This document shows positions 19,393-28,381 of a stretch of 64,000 nucleotides of DNA, piece by piece. The stretch is taken from contig JBGTQJ010000052.1 in assembly GCA_041941305.1 (NCBI GenBank), positions 1 through 64,000 of the forward strand, given 5' to 3'. This DNA comes from JANSWP01 sp041941305 (GTDB lineage: Bacteria > Bacteroidota > Bacteroidia > Chitinophagales > Saprospiraceae). The number at the start of each line of letters is the position of its first letter. Position 1 is the stretch's first letter. The notes below the pieces were generated by a model that was given only the letters and a program-made list of their open reading frames with translations, was not told the origin of the DNA and did not search any database. The translations under genes and the position numbers were made by a program.

Positions 19393-20718
19393 ATGAGCAG
19401 CGAAACAGCTACTACCAACAAAAAAGACCAAATCCTCGAAAAACAAAAAAAATACCTTTGGCCCAACCACCTTTTGTATTACACAGAGCCACTCCCACTA
19501 GAGCGTGGTGAAGGCATGTACGTCTGGGATGTCACCGGCAAAAAATACCTCGATTTCTTTGGAGGGATATTGACAACTGCTGTTGGGCACAATCGCCCGG
19601 AAGTAGTGCAAGCAGTGAAGGAACAAACGGAAAATTTGATTCACTCTTCTACTTTGTACCCTAATGAGCAGCATGTCAATTTGGCGGAAAGAATGGCGCG
19701 CCTTGCACCTGGAAAACTGGAAGTTTCCTATTTCACTCCTTCGGGAACAGATGCGGATGAGACCGCGGTGTTTTTAGCTAAACAAAATACAGGTAGACAG
19801 GAAATCATTGCGCTTCGACATGGCTACAGTGGGCGTTCGGCTATAGGAATGAGCTTGACCGGGCAGTCCCCCTGGCGTGGAGGGGGAACCCATATTCTGG
19901 GTATCAAACATGCATTGAATCCTTACTGCTTTCGATGTCCTTTAAAAATGACCTATCCAGGTTGTGGAGTGGCTTGTGCCAATGATATCGAAGATGCCAT
20001 CAAAACGACAACTTCCGGGAGAATTGCAGCATTTATCGCCGAACCTATACAAGGGGTAGGGGGATTCATTACACCTCCACCGGAATACTTCAAAATTGTG
20101 CAGGATATTGTTAAGCATTATGGCGGATTGTTTATTGCCGATGAAGTTCAGACCGGCTTTGGACGTACCGGCGATAAATGGTTTGGGATAGAGCATTGGG
20201 GCGTGGAACCAGACATCATGACCATGGCTAAAAGTATTGCCAATGGATTCCCATTAGCCAATACCATTACGACACGAGAAATCGCGGAAAGCACCCGTGG
20301 AGGAGGTTTGACCATCAGTACTTTTGGAGGTAATCCGGTTTCCTGTGCGGCTTCTAATGCCACCATTGAAGTATTGGAAAAAGAGGCGCCCCCTCAATAT
20401 GTAGCAAAAATTGGAAAGGTATTCAGAGCAGGTTTGGAAAAATTACAGGAAAAGTATCCCGTCATTGGTGATGTCCGAGGTATGGGTATGATGCAGGGAC
20501 TGGAGTTGGTCAAAGATCGCGAAAGTAAGGAGCCATCCACCGAAGCCACCAAACATCTTTTTGAAGCAACCAGGGAGCTGGGACTACTAATTGGCAAAGG
20601 TGGTATGTATGGCAATGTAATTCGAATTTCGCCACCGATGACAGCAAAGGAGGAACATATTGGAGAGGCACTGGATTTATTGGATAAGGCATTTGCCAAA
20701 GTCCAGAAAGCCATGTGA
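19393..20718 (+). CDS. Class III aminotransferase, AGXT2-like (probable omega-amino acid:keto acid)
   Basis: 441-residue PLP enzyme. The fold-type I class III pattern is clear: YVWDVTGKKYLDFFGGILTTAVGH near the N-terminus, AAFIAEPIQGVGG, LFIADEVQTGFGRTG with the PLP-contacting Asp, and the Schiff-base Lys280 in TMAKSIANGFPL. The cysteine-containing insert PYCFRCPLKMTYPGCG is seen in the alanine-glyoxylate aminotransferase 2-like branch. Transamination of beta-alanine or 3-aminoisobutyrate would yield the substrate of the preceding dehydrogenase; that pairing is the main reason for the proposed substrate and is inference. Cytoplasmic. Linked to mmsA through the hairpin-containing 85-bp gap. 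Confidence 0.9.
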   Translation: MSSETATTNKKDQILEKQKKYLWPNHLLYYTEPLPLERGEGMYVWDVTGKKYLDFFGGILTTAVGHNRPEVVQAVKEQTENLIHSSTLYPNEQHVNLAERMARLAPGKLEVSYFTPSGTDADETAVFLAKQNTGRQEIIALRHGYSGRSAIGMSLTGQSPWRGGGTHILGIKHALNPYCFRCPLKMTYPGCGVACANDIEDAIKTTTSGRIAAFIAEPIQGVGGFITPPPEYFKIVQDIVKHYGGLFIADEVQTGFGRTGDKWFGIEHWGVEPDIMTMAKSIANGFPLANTITTREIAESTRGGGLTISTFGGNPVSCAASNATIEVLEKEAPPQYVAKIGKVFRAGLEKLQEKYPVIGDVRGMGMMQGLELVKDRESKEPSTEATKHLFEATRELGLLIGKGGMYGNVIRISPPMTAKEEHIGEALDLLDKAFAKVQKAM

Positions 20719-20903
20719 AAAGCTGGAAAAATGTAGCCTGGTTCTCCAATATTTCTTATTCTTTTTGCTTTTGAATTCTGTAACTTTCACTTTGTCTTTC
20801 ATTATTCTTTAGGGAAATTTTTTCTCTAAATAATAAATTTTTCCTCCAACGTTATTAAAATTGTAACTTTTTCTCTCGAATCCATTACTCGAAAATTCTC
20901 TTT

Positions 20904-23900
20904 ATGCTAAGGTTCAGGTTACTTTCTCTTTTGCTCCTTTCCGTTGTTGGCTTATCTGCCCAACAATATTTCCCTATTAAAATGGACAAAAAGTGGGGCT
21001 TGATGAATGCAGATGGCGAAATTGTGTTGAAGCCTAAATACGATGCCATTGGTGAATTTAAGCGTTTTGGATATGCAGTAATGCAACGGGAAGGGCATGT
21101 CGGGATGCTGAACCAAAGTGGGGAAGAAGTCGTCCAACCCAGGTTTGATGATTTAAAAGTATTGGATTCTACCTTGATTGCGGTGATGACCAATAACCAA
21201 TGGATGGTCATCAACCTGAATGGGAAAGTGGTTTTAAAACCAGGTTACGAACGTGTGAAAGCTTTGAGTAAAAATTATTTGGCATATACAAGAAATCAAA
21301 AATGGGGCTTGGTAGATGTCAATGGAATTTTAATCGCTGAGCCTAGGTTCGACAATATTTCAATTTTAAAGCAGGATTATTTTTTGACAAAAAAGGATGA
21401 ACTTTTTGGATTGATGATGAAAGATGGAATGGAGGTCATTGAACCAAAAGCTACGGAAATCAATATCTTTAATGAAAACTTGTTTTTCTACAAATCTGAA
21501 AAGAAATGGGGGGCAGTAGATAGAAGTGGAACACCGGTTTTGGCAACAATATATCAGCGCTTTTCAAAAATATCGGATGATTTTCTAAAGTTAGTTGCAG
21601 ACCAGAAGACTTACCTTTTTTCTCTCAAAAACAATCAGGTTATTACAGGCGGTCAATTTAATGCGTATTATCCATTGACCAATCGGTATGTCATCTGCAA
21701 GCAAATGCGAAAACTAGGTTTGATAGATGATGAAGGCAATATGATCCTTCCCGTCAACTTTAATGAGATACAAACTTATTCTGAAAACTTTTTTCGGGTC
21801 AATCTCAATGGTAGATGGGGTATTGTAGACATTGAAAATCAAGTCATTATTCCTTTTGACTTTGATTATATTTCTCCCATGAAAGGCAGCTACTGCGTAG
21901 TCATTCGCAATCGAAAGATGGGTATTGCCAATTTCAAAGGAGAAGTCGTTGTCGCCCCAGATTTTGATAGAATAGAATTGAAGGATAAAAAAGCCAATGC
22001 TTTCAATGGGAAGCAATTAACAGTTTTCAGAGCTGAGGAAGACGGTCAAATGTTGGAAGAAGGAAGTTATAAAAAGCATATTACCATAAAAATAGGAGCT
22101 GCCAAGGCTTTGCCGAATTGGAATCCAGATATGCAAGTGCAGAGCCAGTACGAGTTGGATGATTTTGAGTGGTTTTATTCTCCACAAGATGACAAGTGGG
22201 GTTTGCGTAAGTTGACAGATGGCAGTGTTCAGATCGAACCTACATTTGATGAAATCAGAGTACTTCGGGATATGGGCTTGACCATGGTCGGCATTGAAGT
22301 TAGAGATTATTATGACTTTGGACGTACTTCCTACCGCTTCGAAATGGCTTATGGCTTGGTGAATAACAAAGTTGGACTTCTGGTGAAGGAAGTTGATTTG
22401 GTGGATTTTAGATTGACGGATTTTGAAAAGGGGTATCCAGCGGCACGTTGTGTATTTATCAATGGCAGGCATGGATTGATAAACCGGATCGGAAAAGTTG
22501 TTCAGAAGGATTATGCTTTTATTGGGGAATTTCACAACGGAATGGCAAGGATGAGTAAAAAAGGCAGACTCTCTGCAAGTCTGGATATTCGCACCAAGCA
22601 TTTGGGCTTTTTACACAATTATTTGAGGCAAATGAAAGTGCCAGTAGTATTGCGTGACTACACTCAATTTGACCAGGAAATTGAGTCTTTGGGCAAATTG
22701 ACCTGTGAAAATTGTGAATGGGGTTATTTGGATACGGCAGGAATTGTTATGGTGCCTCCAGGTTATTCATTCGCACAGGATTTTGTAAATGAAGTAGGTA
22801 TCGTGGAATGCGAAGGGAAATGGGGGATGGTGAGTATTTCTGGAGAAAATTTGCTTCCCTGTAGATATGATGGCGTTAGTTTCCTGGAAAATACCGACAA
22901 TCAAATCATTAGAATTTATCAGAAAGATGAAAAATATGGGTTGATAGACACATTGGGTCAATTGACTGTAAATCTAAAGTATGATGACATTGGTTCTTTT
23001 AGTGAAGGAAGGTTGGCAGTGATGCGAAATGGTATGTGGGGTTTTGCGAATGCCAGTGGATTGGAGGTTATACCATGTCGTTTCAAACAAGTGAGAAATT
23101 TCAGTGAGGGTAGGGCGGCAGTGAAAGTAGGTTCTAAATGGGGCTATATTGACAAACAAGGAAATGTCGAAATAGATTTTAAATTTTTCAGAGCGGGCAG
23201 TTTCAACAACGGTAAAGCCTTTGCTAAAAAAGGGTCTGAACCCTATGGATACATAGATTATTCGGGTGCATGGGTGATTGAACCAAAATTTACAGAAGCA
23301 TTCGACTTTGATAGAGGATTGGCAAGAATTTCTGAATACCAGGGAGAATATCCACGCATGGGAATGATTGATCTCGATGGCAATTACATCGTTCGCCCCA
23401 GGTTTTTCTCTATTTCTTCTTTTGATAGACATGGTTTGGCCATTGTTGCCTATGGTACTGGTTCAAGATTTGGTTTAATCAATCTTAGTGGTGAAATTAT
23501 TACCAGTCATCATTTTCGCGAAATCTTTCCTTTTAAAGAGGGTTTGGCAAGAGTTAAACAAAAGCATACATACGGCTTTATCAATACCAATGGAGATATG
23601 AAAATTTCTGGAAAATACAGCAGCGCAGGCGATTTTTCTGAAGGAATGGCTTTTGTGAAAATTGATGGCAAATGTGGGTATATCAACAAACGAGGGAAAG
23701 TGGTCATTGAACCAGAATTTTCTCGTTGTATGGACTTTGATGGTGGAAAGGCCGTCGTTTTTAAAGGCAATCAAAAAGGAGGGTTGATCGATAAAAATGG
23801 GAATATCCTGATAGAACCAAGTATCAATCGCATGTTAATATTTACAGAGGGACGAGGCTTGGTATTGGGGGATAGCTCTCAATACTATTACATCACTGAA

Positions 23901-24236
23901 CAAGCCCAAATTTACGATGGCATGTATCAAAACGCAGGAAAATTTGAAAATGGGGTGGCAGTTGTGAAAGAGAATGGTCGTTGGGGCATTATCAATCAAA
24001 AAGGGATTGAAATCATTCCACCGAAATACGATAAAATAGACCAATTCGAAGACGGTTATGCCAAAGTACATATTAAGGGTTTTAACGGTCTAACCAATTT
24101 ACAGGGAGAACTGATTATCCATCCTGATTATGAATACATTAGCTATGCAGGCGAAGGGCTGTTCCGTGTAGAGCAAGGCGATAAAATTGGATATTACGAT
24201 ATGGAGGGCAATTGTGTTTGGGGATTGATGGAGTGA
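20904..24236 (+). CDS. Very long WG-repeat exported protein
   Basis: 1110 residues. After a signal peptide (LLSLLLLSVVGLSAQ) the chain consists of about twenty WG repeats of 45-50 residues with pattern KWGLxxxxGxxxxxPxYDxIxxFxxGxAxVxxxG. Examples are KKWGLMNADGEIVLKPKYDA near residue 27, SKWGYIDKQGNVEIDFKFF near 750 and GRWGIINQKGIEIIPPKYDK near 1025. The array is interrupted around residues 370-420 and again around 550-620 by non-repeat segments. WG repeats are beta-rich and thought to mediate protein contacts; no enzymatic domain is present. No T9SS signal, so it should stay periplasmic or at the outer membrane by another route. It is monocistronic: flanks of 186 and 392 bp. Confidence 0.92.
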   Translation: MLRFRLLSLLLLSVVGLSAQQYFPIKMDKKWGLMNADGEIVLKPKYDAIGEFKRFGYAVMQREGHVGMLNQSGEEVVQPRFDDLKVLDSTLIAVMTNNQWMVINLNGKVVLKPGYERVKALSKNYLAYTRNQKWGLVDVNGILIAEPRFDNISILKQDYFLTKKDELFGLMMKDGMEVIEPKATEINIFNENLFFYKSEKKWGAVDRSGTPVLATIYQRFSKISDDFLKLVADQKTYLFSLKNNQVITGGQFNAYYPLTNRYVICKQMRKLGLIDDEGNMILPVNFNEIQTYSENFFRVNLNGRWGIVDIENQVIIPFDFDYISPMKGSYCVVIRNRKMGIANFKGEVVVAPDFDRIELKDKKANAFNGKQLTVFRAEEDGQMLEEGSYKKHITIKIGAAKALPNWNPDMQVQSQYELDDFEWFYSPQDDKWGLRKLTDGSVQIEPTFDEIRVLRDMGLTMVGIEVRDYYDFGRTSYRFEMAYGLVNNKVGLLVKEVDLVDFRLTDFEKGYPAARCVFINGRHGLINRIGKVVQKDYAFIGEFHNGMARMSKKGRLSASLDIRTKHLGFLHNYLRQMKVPVVLRDYTQFDQEIESLGKLTCENCEWGYLDTAGIVMVPPGYSFAQDFVNEVGIVECEGKWGMVSISGENLLPCRYDGVSFLENTDNQIIRIYQKDEKYGLIDTLGQLTVNLKYDDIGSFSEGRLAVMRNGMWGFANASGLEVIPCRFKQVRNFSEGRAAVKVGSKWGYIDKQGNVEIDFKFFRAGSFNNGKAFAKKGSEPYGYIDYSGAWVIEPKFTEAFDFDRGLARISEYQGEYPRMGMIDLDGNYIVRPRFFSISSFDRHGLAIVAYGTGSRFGLINLSGEIITSHHFREIFPFKEGLARVKQKHTYGFINTNGDMKISGKYSSAGDFSEGMAFVKIDGKCGYINKRGKVVIEPEFSRCMDFDGGKAVVFKGNQKGGLIDKNGNILIEPSINRMLIFTEGRGLVLGDSSQYYYITEQAQIYDGMYQNAGKFENGVAVVKENGRWGIINQKGIEIIPPKYDKIDQFEDGYAKVHIKGFNGLTNLQGELIIHPDYEYISYAGEGLFRVEQGDKIGYYDMEGNCVWGLME

Positions 24237-24628
24237 TATTCGGTTATCAGTTGTCAGTGGGCGGTTGGCAACTTGCCCCTTGTCCAATTCAAAGAATCCC
24301 TTTGGGAAGGACTCCTTTTGGGATGGGGTTGTCGGTTTTTTTGTGGCTTTGCTATTCTTTTTTCTTTCCTTGGGAAAATTCCTTTCTTTTGTCCTTCAAC
24401 TTTTTTCTGAAATAATCAGAACAGATAACTCCAAAAGGCAGGGGTACAAAATTCTACTTGATTTTTAAATAATGAAATAAAAATCAAAAATTCCCCTATG
24501 GTTTTATGAATATTTGGCTTTTTCATTTTTATTTTCATTTAAATTTTGATTAAAAACAGTTTAAATTAGAACCAATCACCCCTGCCCCACAAGGGCAAAA
24601 AGGTAACTGGATACTGTCAATCAAGCAC
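24237..24628. other. Non-coding stretch with repeat-rich DNA
   Basis: No gene seen. The start holds heptamer-like units (TTATCAG TTGTCAG TGGGCGG) near 24244-24265. A REP-like CCCTTTGGGAAGGACTCC block follows near 24298, and then a T/C-rich run. The right part is the fold-back described at 24437-24586. The promoter of cdaA must lie near its right end, but I could not pick one. Confidence 0.5.
24437..24586. repeat. AT-rich imperfect fold-back element
   Basis: GGCAGGGGT at 24437-24445 is complementary to 24578-24586. Inside, an A-rich stretch (near 24461-24495) is roughly complementary to a T-rich stretch (near 24525-24560), so the whole 150 bp can fold on itself. It resembles a degenerate non-autonomous element but has no clear target duplication. 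The low-complexity interior makes this weak. Confidence 0.4.
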
Positions 24629-25426
24629 ATGATTTTTTTATTCGAAATAGGCTTTCTACCAATTCGCATTTGGGATATCATTGACATCCTGATTGTAGGG
24701 TATTTGATTTATCGCTTGTATCGGCTTTTAAAGGGCAGTATCGCTTTTAATATCTTTATTGGTGTCGTTTTATTGTATGTAATTTATTGGTTGGTGGGTG
24801 TTTTGAAAATGGATTTACTCTCCGAAATTTTGAAGCAATTTGTGAATGTAGGGGTGATAGTTATTATAATTATTTTTCAGCCTGAAGTTCGAAGGTTCTT
24901 ATTATTGATTGGCAAAACTACCCTGTCACAGCGCTCTACTTTTTTTGGGAATTGGATAGATCGAAATTTTGAGGATTTAGAGAAAAAGCAAAATAGTATT
25001 CAGGAAATCAAATCTGCCTTGTTGCGGTTGAGTAAGGAAAAGCTGGGCGCATTGGTGGTACTATCCAAAAATATAGATTTAGACAATATCAGTCATTCTG
25101 GAGTACCCGTCAATGCTGAATTGAGTCAACAACTGCTGCAAAGTATTTTTCAGAAAGAAAGTCCATTACATGATGGTGCTGTAGTGATAGACAACCACAA
25201 GATATTGGCTGCCAGTTGTGTATTACCCGTGTCAGAAAGCCCCTCCTTACCAAAAAATGCAGGCTTGCGTCATCGCGCTGCTGTGGGTATTACTGAACGC
25301 TCCAATGTTGCTTCGTTTATAGTTTCGGAAGAAACAGGTTCTATTGGCTTTGCTTATGAGGGGCATTTACAGAAAAGGTTGTCAGAGCAGAAGTTATTGG
25401 AGTTGTTGAATGAACATTATGTTTAA
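24629..25426 (+). CDS. cdaA: Membrane diadenylate cyclase CdaA
   Basis: 265-residue enzyme making cyclic di-AMP from two ATP. Three transmembrane helices occupy residues 1-90 (IWDIIDILIVGYLIYRLYRLL, AFNIFIGVVLLYVIYWLVGVL, FVNVGVIVIIIIFQPEVRR). The DAC domain follows with both catalytic signatures: DGA at Asp182 (PLHDGAVVIDN) and RHR at residues 214-216 (GLRHRAAVGITE). The sequence matches the CdaA/YbbP type in size and order. In Bacteroidota cdaA is the usual sole diadenylate cyclase. It stands alone, with no folP or ybbR-like partner adjacent. Its stop codon overlaps the stop of the convergent CHU_C gene. Confidence 0.95.
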   Translation: MIFLFEIGFLPIRIWDIIDILIVGYLIYRLYRLLKGSIAFNIFIGVVLLYVIYWLVGVLKMDLLSEILKQFVNVGVIVIIIIFQPEVRRFLLLIGKTTLSQRSTFFGNWIDRNFEDLEKKQNSIQEIKSALLRLSKEKLGALVVLSKNIDLDNISHSGVPVNAELSQQLLQSIFQKESPLHDGAVVIDNHKILAASCVLPVSESPSLPKNAGLRHRAAVGITERSNVASFIVSEETGSIGFAYEGHLQKRLSEQKLLELLNEHYV

Positions 25427-26661
25427 TAAATTGAAATGAATTCCCCTTGAAACAACTCCCTCTCCCCATTCTCAAACTCAATCTCAATGAGGTAAACAAA
25501 AACTCCTCTATCCAATGATTCTCCCTCGTAGGTCCCATCCCACCAATTGGAAGACGAAACGATAGGGAAATTAAAATCTTCATAAAGTAAAGCTCCCCAC
25601 CGGTTGAATACCTGAAAGGACAATACTGTAGCTTTGGAAACATCCGGTGTATAAACTCGAAATACATCGTTGAATCCGTCATTATTGGGTGAAAAAATAT
25701 TGGGGATAAACACCGGGCATTTCAATAAAGGCACTTCTACGGTTTCGAAAATCTCACAGCCCCAATCATCTGTAATATTGATCTGATAGGCTCCGCTTTG
25801 TAGATTTTCAAAACGATTTTGAAGGATGGGAGTCGCATTGTCCAAAGCATAAAAAACTTGCCCCAAACCCCCATCAATGATTACTTCAATTGACCCATTG
25901 CTGGCACCACAAGTCACAGGTGCTATCAAAAAATCCCTGATTTTCAAGCCAAAAGAAGACAAAAATTCTGTGGAAGCTGCTGCGCCTGTTAAAGTGAAGT
26001 TTACTGTGCAAACTTCCTGGGCTGTTTCAAAATTAAAGTCCAACAAATAAATACCAGATTCACCCAGGCGGCTTTCGATTCCATAAATGCTTGATTCAGA
26101 ACAATTTATTGGAACCGTAACCAGCCCCGTAAAATCATTCATGACTGGAAAGTCGTGGCTTGCGAAACTACTATCCAGATTATTCAAATTGATTTGTGCC
26201 ATCGGCCCTTTGGTACTCATATATAATTCGCCTTTATAAAAACTCATATCCCCTGCTGCACCGAATTCGATAACCCCAAAATCTGTTTCTACATCATTGA
26301 TTAAGTCATAAGCAAACAAAACGTTTTGGCTACCAGAAGTATAAAAAATTCCTTCTGCATCTGTGGTCAATGCTTTAAATGCCTGATTGGGCGCTTCGAA
26401 AAAATGTACTACCTGGATGGTTCCGCTCAAAGTATCTATTTCAAATAATTTTCCGTCACTTGAAATGCCGTAAAGGTTGTCATTGGGATGAAAGGCGATG
26501 TCATTGATGTGCACAGGATCGGAAACTTCCACCACTGTTTCCATTATACAGGTATTCAGGTTGAGTCTGTATATATTGTTGGCATCGCTTAGGTGAAGCA
26601 ATTGTGCATTTAAACGAAATGAGGATAAAAGGAGTAATGTGGTCAAAAGGACATGTTGCAT
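25423..26661 (-). CDS. Secreted protein with CHU_C (type B) T9SS signal
   Basis: 412 residues. A signal peptide covers 1-20 (LLTTLLLLSSFRLNAQ). Residues 20-225 resemble a beta-propeller-like segment with YGIS and DLINDVETDFG blade-like repeats. A short SprB-like repeat follows (APVTCGASNGSIEVIIDGGLGQVFYALD). The C-terminal 90 residues, from FIPNIFSPNNDGFNDVF to FQGEF, form the gliding-motility-associated CHU_C domain used as a type B T9SS signal. Likely surface-displayed, possibly adhesive; no enzyme motif. Convergent with cdaA and overlapping it by 4 bp, so the two have no room for separate terminators. Confidence 0.9.
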   Translation of the reverse strand: MQHVLLTTLLLLSSFRLNAQLLHLSDANNIYRLNLNTCIMETVVEVSDPVHINDIAFHPNDNLYGISSDGKLFEIDTLSGTIQVVHFFEAPNQAFKALTTDAEGIFYTSGSQNVLFAYDLINDVETDFGVIEFGAAGDMSFYKGELYMSTKGPMAQINLNNLDSSFASHDFPVMNDFTGLVTVPINCSESSIYGIESRLGESGIYLLDFNFETAQEVCTVNFTLTGAAASTEFLSSFGLKIRDFLIAPVTCGASNGSIEVIIDGGLGQVFYALDNATPILQNRFENLQSGAYQINITDDWGCEIFETVEVPLLKCPVFIPNIFSPNNDGFNDVFRVYTPDVSKATVLSFQVFNRWGALLYEDFNFPIVSSSNWWDGTYEGESLDRGVFVYLIEIEFENGERELFQGEFISIY

Positions 26662-26922
26662 AAAACAAATGTATTTTTTGAACCAGAAGAGTTTTTTCCT
26701 AGATGCTGAAAACTAAGCAGCCGCTTGTAAAGTAAGGCCTAACCTAAAGGTAATCTTTCCAATTAGCAAGTCAATTGACATTTTTGATGTGCATTTATAC
26801 GAAAATGGGTGTGTTCAATCGTTTCACTATTCAAATTTTCCCAATAGCCCTTAATTCCCTCTTCCTGACGAGTTAGCAATCACAAATCCTTTTAAACATA
26901 CTCTCAAATAAAACCACTAAAC

Positions 26923-27441
26923 ATGAAAAATTGCAGCTGTTTTTTATTGTTAATTGTATGTTCATTTTTCACAATTCAATCCTGTCAAAAGGATGCTGAT
27001 TTAGTCGACAATCAAGTAATTGATGGAGTTCAATCCTATACCAATGTTCCTGCATCCATGTGGGAATATTTCCAAAGATTTGAGGAAGAAGGATTAGAAA
27101 GAGGGTACGTTGTAGATTTAAATGCCCAAAATATTTCAGCGGAAATCAGGGAGATTTCGGAAGATGGCGTCGCAGGCTCCTGCTCTTATGGCTCTCACAC
27201 GCCCGGGCATATTGTGATCGATCAAACCTTTTGGAACCAGGCGAGCGATCTCTTCCGTGAAATGGTCATTTTTCATGAATTGGGACACTGCTCTCTTTTT
27301 AGAGGGCATTCTGAAGCGACCAATGCAAATGGTACTTGTCAAAGTATTATGAGAAGCGGAACTGGAAGTTGTAGGGACAATTACCGCTTTACCACAAGAG
27401 AAGGATACTTGGATGAGCTATTTGAAAATACTGGAATGTAA
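26923..27441 (+). CDS. Putative zinc metallopeptidase lipoprotein
   Basis: 172 residues with a lipoprotein leader (FFTIQSC, Cys about residue 21). The zinc site is HELGH at residues 118-122 followed by a third candidate ligand at His129 (FRGH). The spacing HExxHx6H is one residue longer than the metzincin HExxHxxGxxH. A downstream SIMRSG could serve as the Met-turn. Four cysteines in the second half (SCSYG, GTCQS, GSCRD, HCSL) may form disulfides. Probably faces the periplasm or cell surface; substrate unknown. Related small lipoproteins occur in Bacteroidota, but I cannot name a characterised one. The motif TTTTAAACATACTCT lies 30 bp before the start. Confidence 0.75.
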   Translation: MKNCSCFLLLIVCSFFTIQSCQKDADLVDNQVIDGVQSYTNVPASMWEYFQRFEEEGLERGYVVDLNAQNISAEIREISEDGVAGSCSYGSHTPGHIVIDQTFWNQASDLFREMVIFHELGHCSLFRGHSEATNANGTCQSIMRSGTGSCRDNYRFTTREGYLDELFENTGM

Positions 27442-27613
27442 AACCGATAGACCAGGCTTTCCCTGAGGGACTTCCTTTGGAGCAGCCTGACTGGTTTTAA
27501 GGCATTTATGCCGGAGTTAGTAGCAATACTAAGATTCAATTCAAAAGTACAAACCTAAAGGATTTTAAACTGGACAAACTGATAGGATATTTCGGTAATC
27601 GTAGCACGACTCT

Positions 27614-27655
27614 CCTTAGCCGTGCCCACTTGTATGCTCATGCTGCACGGCTAGG
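27614..27655. repeat. Small imperfect hairpin
   Basis: CCTTAGCCGTGC (27614-27625) pairs with GCACGGCTAGG (27645-27655) with one bulged base. It directly precedes the fold-back element at 27665. Confidence 0.6.
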
Positions 27656-27842
27656 CAGAACCCTAGGGCTGTTAAGTTCTATTATTGAAAGTCAAAATGT
27701 AAAATGTAAAATGATAAATTTAAAAGTATGGGCATTCATAAAGACCTGATAACGAAATTCTTAGAAAATGTGAACTTTTACATTTATCATTTTGACTTTT
27801 AACTTTATTAGCATAGAACTTAACAGCCCTGGGCAGAACCCT
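27654..27842. mobile_element. MITE-like element: 18-bp terminal inverted repeats inside 11-bp direct repeats
   Basis: 27665-27682 and 27813-27830 are exact 18-bp reverse complements (AGGGCTGTTAAGTTCTAT). They are bracketed by an exact 11-bp direct repeat, GGCAGAACCCT, at 27654-27664 and 27832-27842. The interior is non-coding and partly self-complementary, with AAATGT units on the left facing ACATTTATCATTTTGAC on the right. Size, TIRs and a candidate target-site duplication fit a non-autonomous miniature transposable element. No transposase is nearby to supply the family name. Confidence 0.6.
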
Positions 27843-27898
27843 GCTTCGGTCTATTTCTGATTTATTAATTGAATCTAAATAAGTTTGTGTTATCGGTG

Positions 27899-28381
27899 CT
27901 AGGTTAAACAATCAATAACCGTCTTCAAGGCTATAAAAATGGGTTCCCTACCTTCTTTTGTGAGGGGTAGTTCAGGATCCTTTTCATCCTCTTCTGCCAA
28001 GGTCAATGAATCCTCTACAAAAGCCAATAAGTCTTCTTGAGTGGTGTCTTTAAAAAAGACATCCAGCCTATCCCTAAATTGCTTGGAGACACTTTCATTT
28101 AGCCTTTCCCAATTGTCTTCCTCATTTTCTGCAATCTGTTTTTGAGTGATCTTTGTTTGGGAGGGCTCCAATCGTTCGATTGATTTCCATATTACCAGGG
28201 CAAGGTAGAGCATGTAGTCTTTTTCACTTTCTGTGAGTACCAAAAAAGATTCTGAAGTCAAATAGGCAAGGATTGCAGGTTGATGCGTTTTAAGTTCTTT
28301 TAACAAAACGTCTACTTGGCCATTTAATGTGCCTATATTTTGAGCTACCTCGTCAATAATTAATTCTGGGATAAATTGCAT
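27899..28381 (-). CDS. Acidic protein of unknown function
   Basis: 160 residues, not recognised. The sequence is strongly helical and acidic, with a cluster LAEEDEKDPELPLTKEGREP near the C-terminus. No signal peptide, membrane segment or catalytic motif, so it should be cytoplasmic. The PELPLTKEGREPIFIALKTVIDCL tail looks conserved in style, but I cannot link it to a family. It is monocistronic, with non-coding DNA of 457 and 317 bp on either side and the MITE-like element just beyond its 3' end. Coding character (balanced residues, long open frame, sensible ATG) supports a real gene. Confidence 0.65.
   Translation of the reverse strand: MQFIPELIIDEVAQNIGTLNGQVDVLLKELKTHQPAILAYLTSESFLVLTESEKDYMLYLALVIWKSIERLEPSQTKITQKQIAENEEDNWERLNESVSKQFRDRLDVFFKDTTQEDLLAFVEDSLTLAEEDEKDPELPLTKEGREPIFIALKTVIDCLT

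Noticed and set aside
22017..22601. Antisense open frame inside the WG-repeat gene
   Set aside because: A shadow of the repeat array, with no independent signal or start context.
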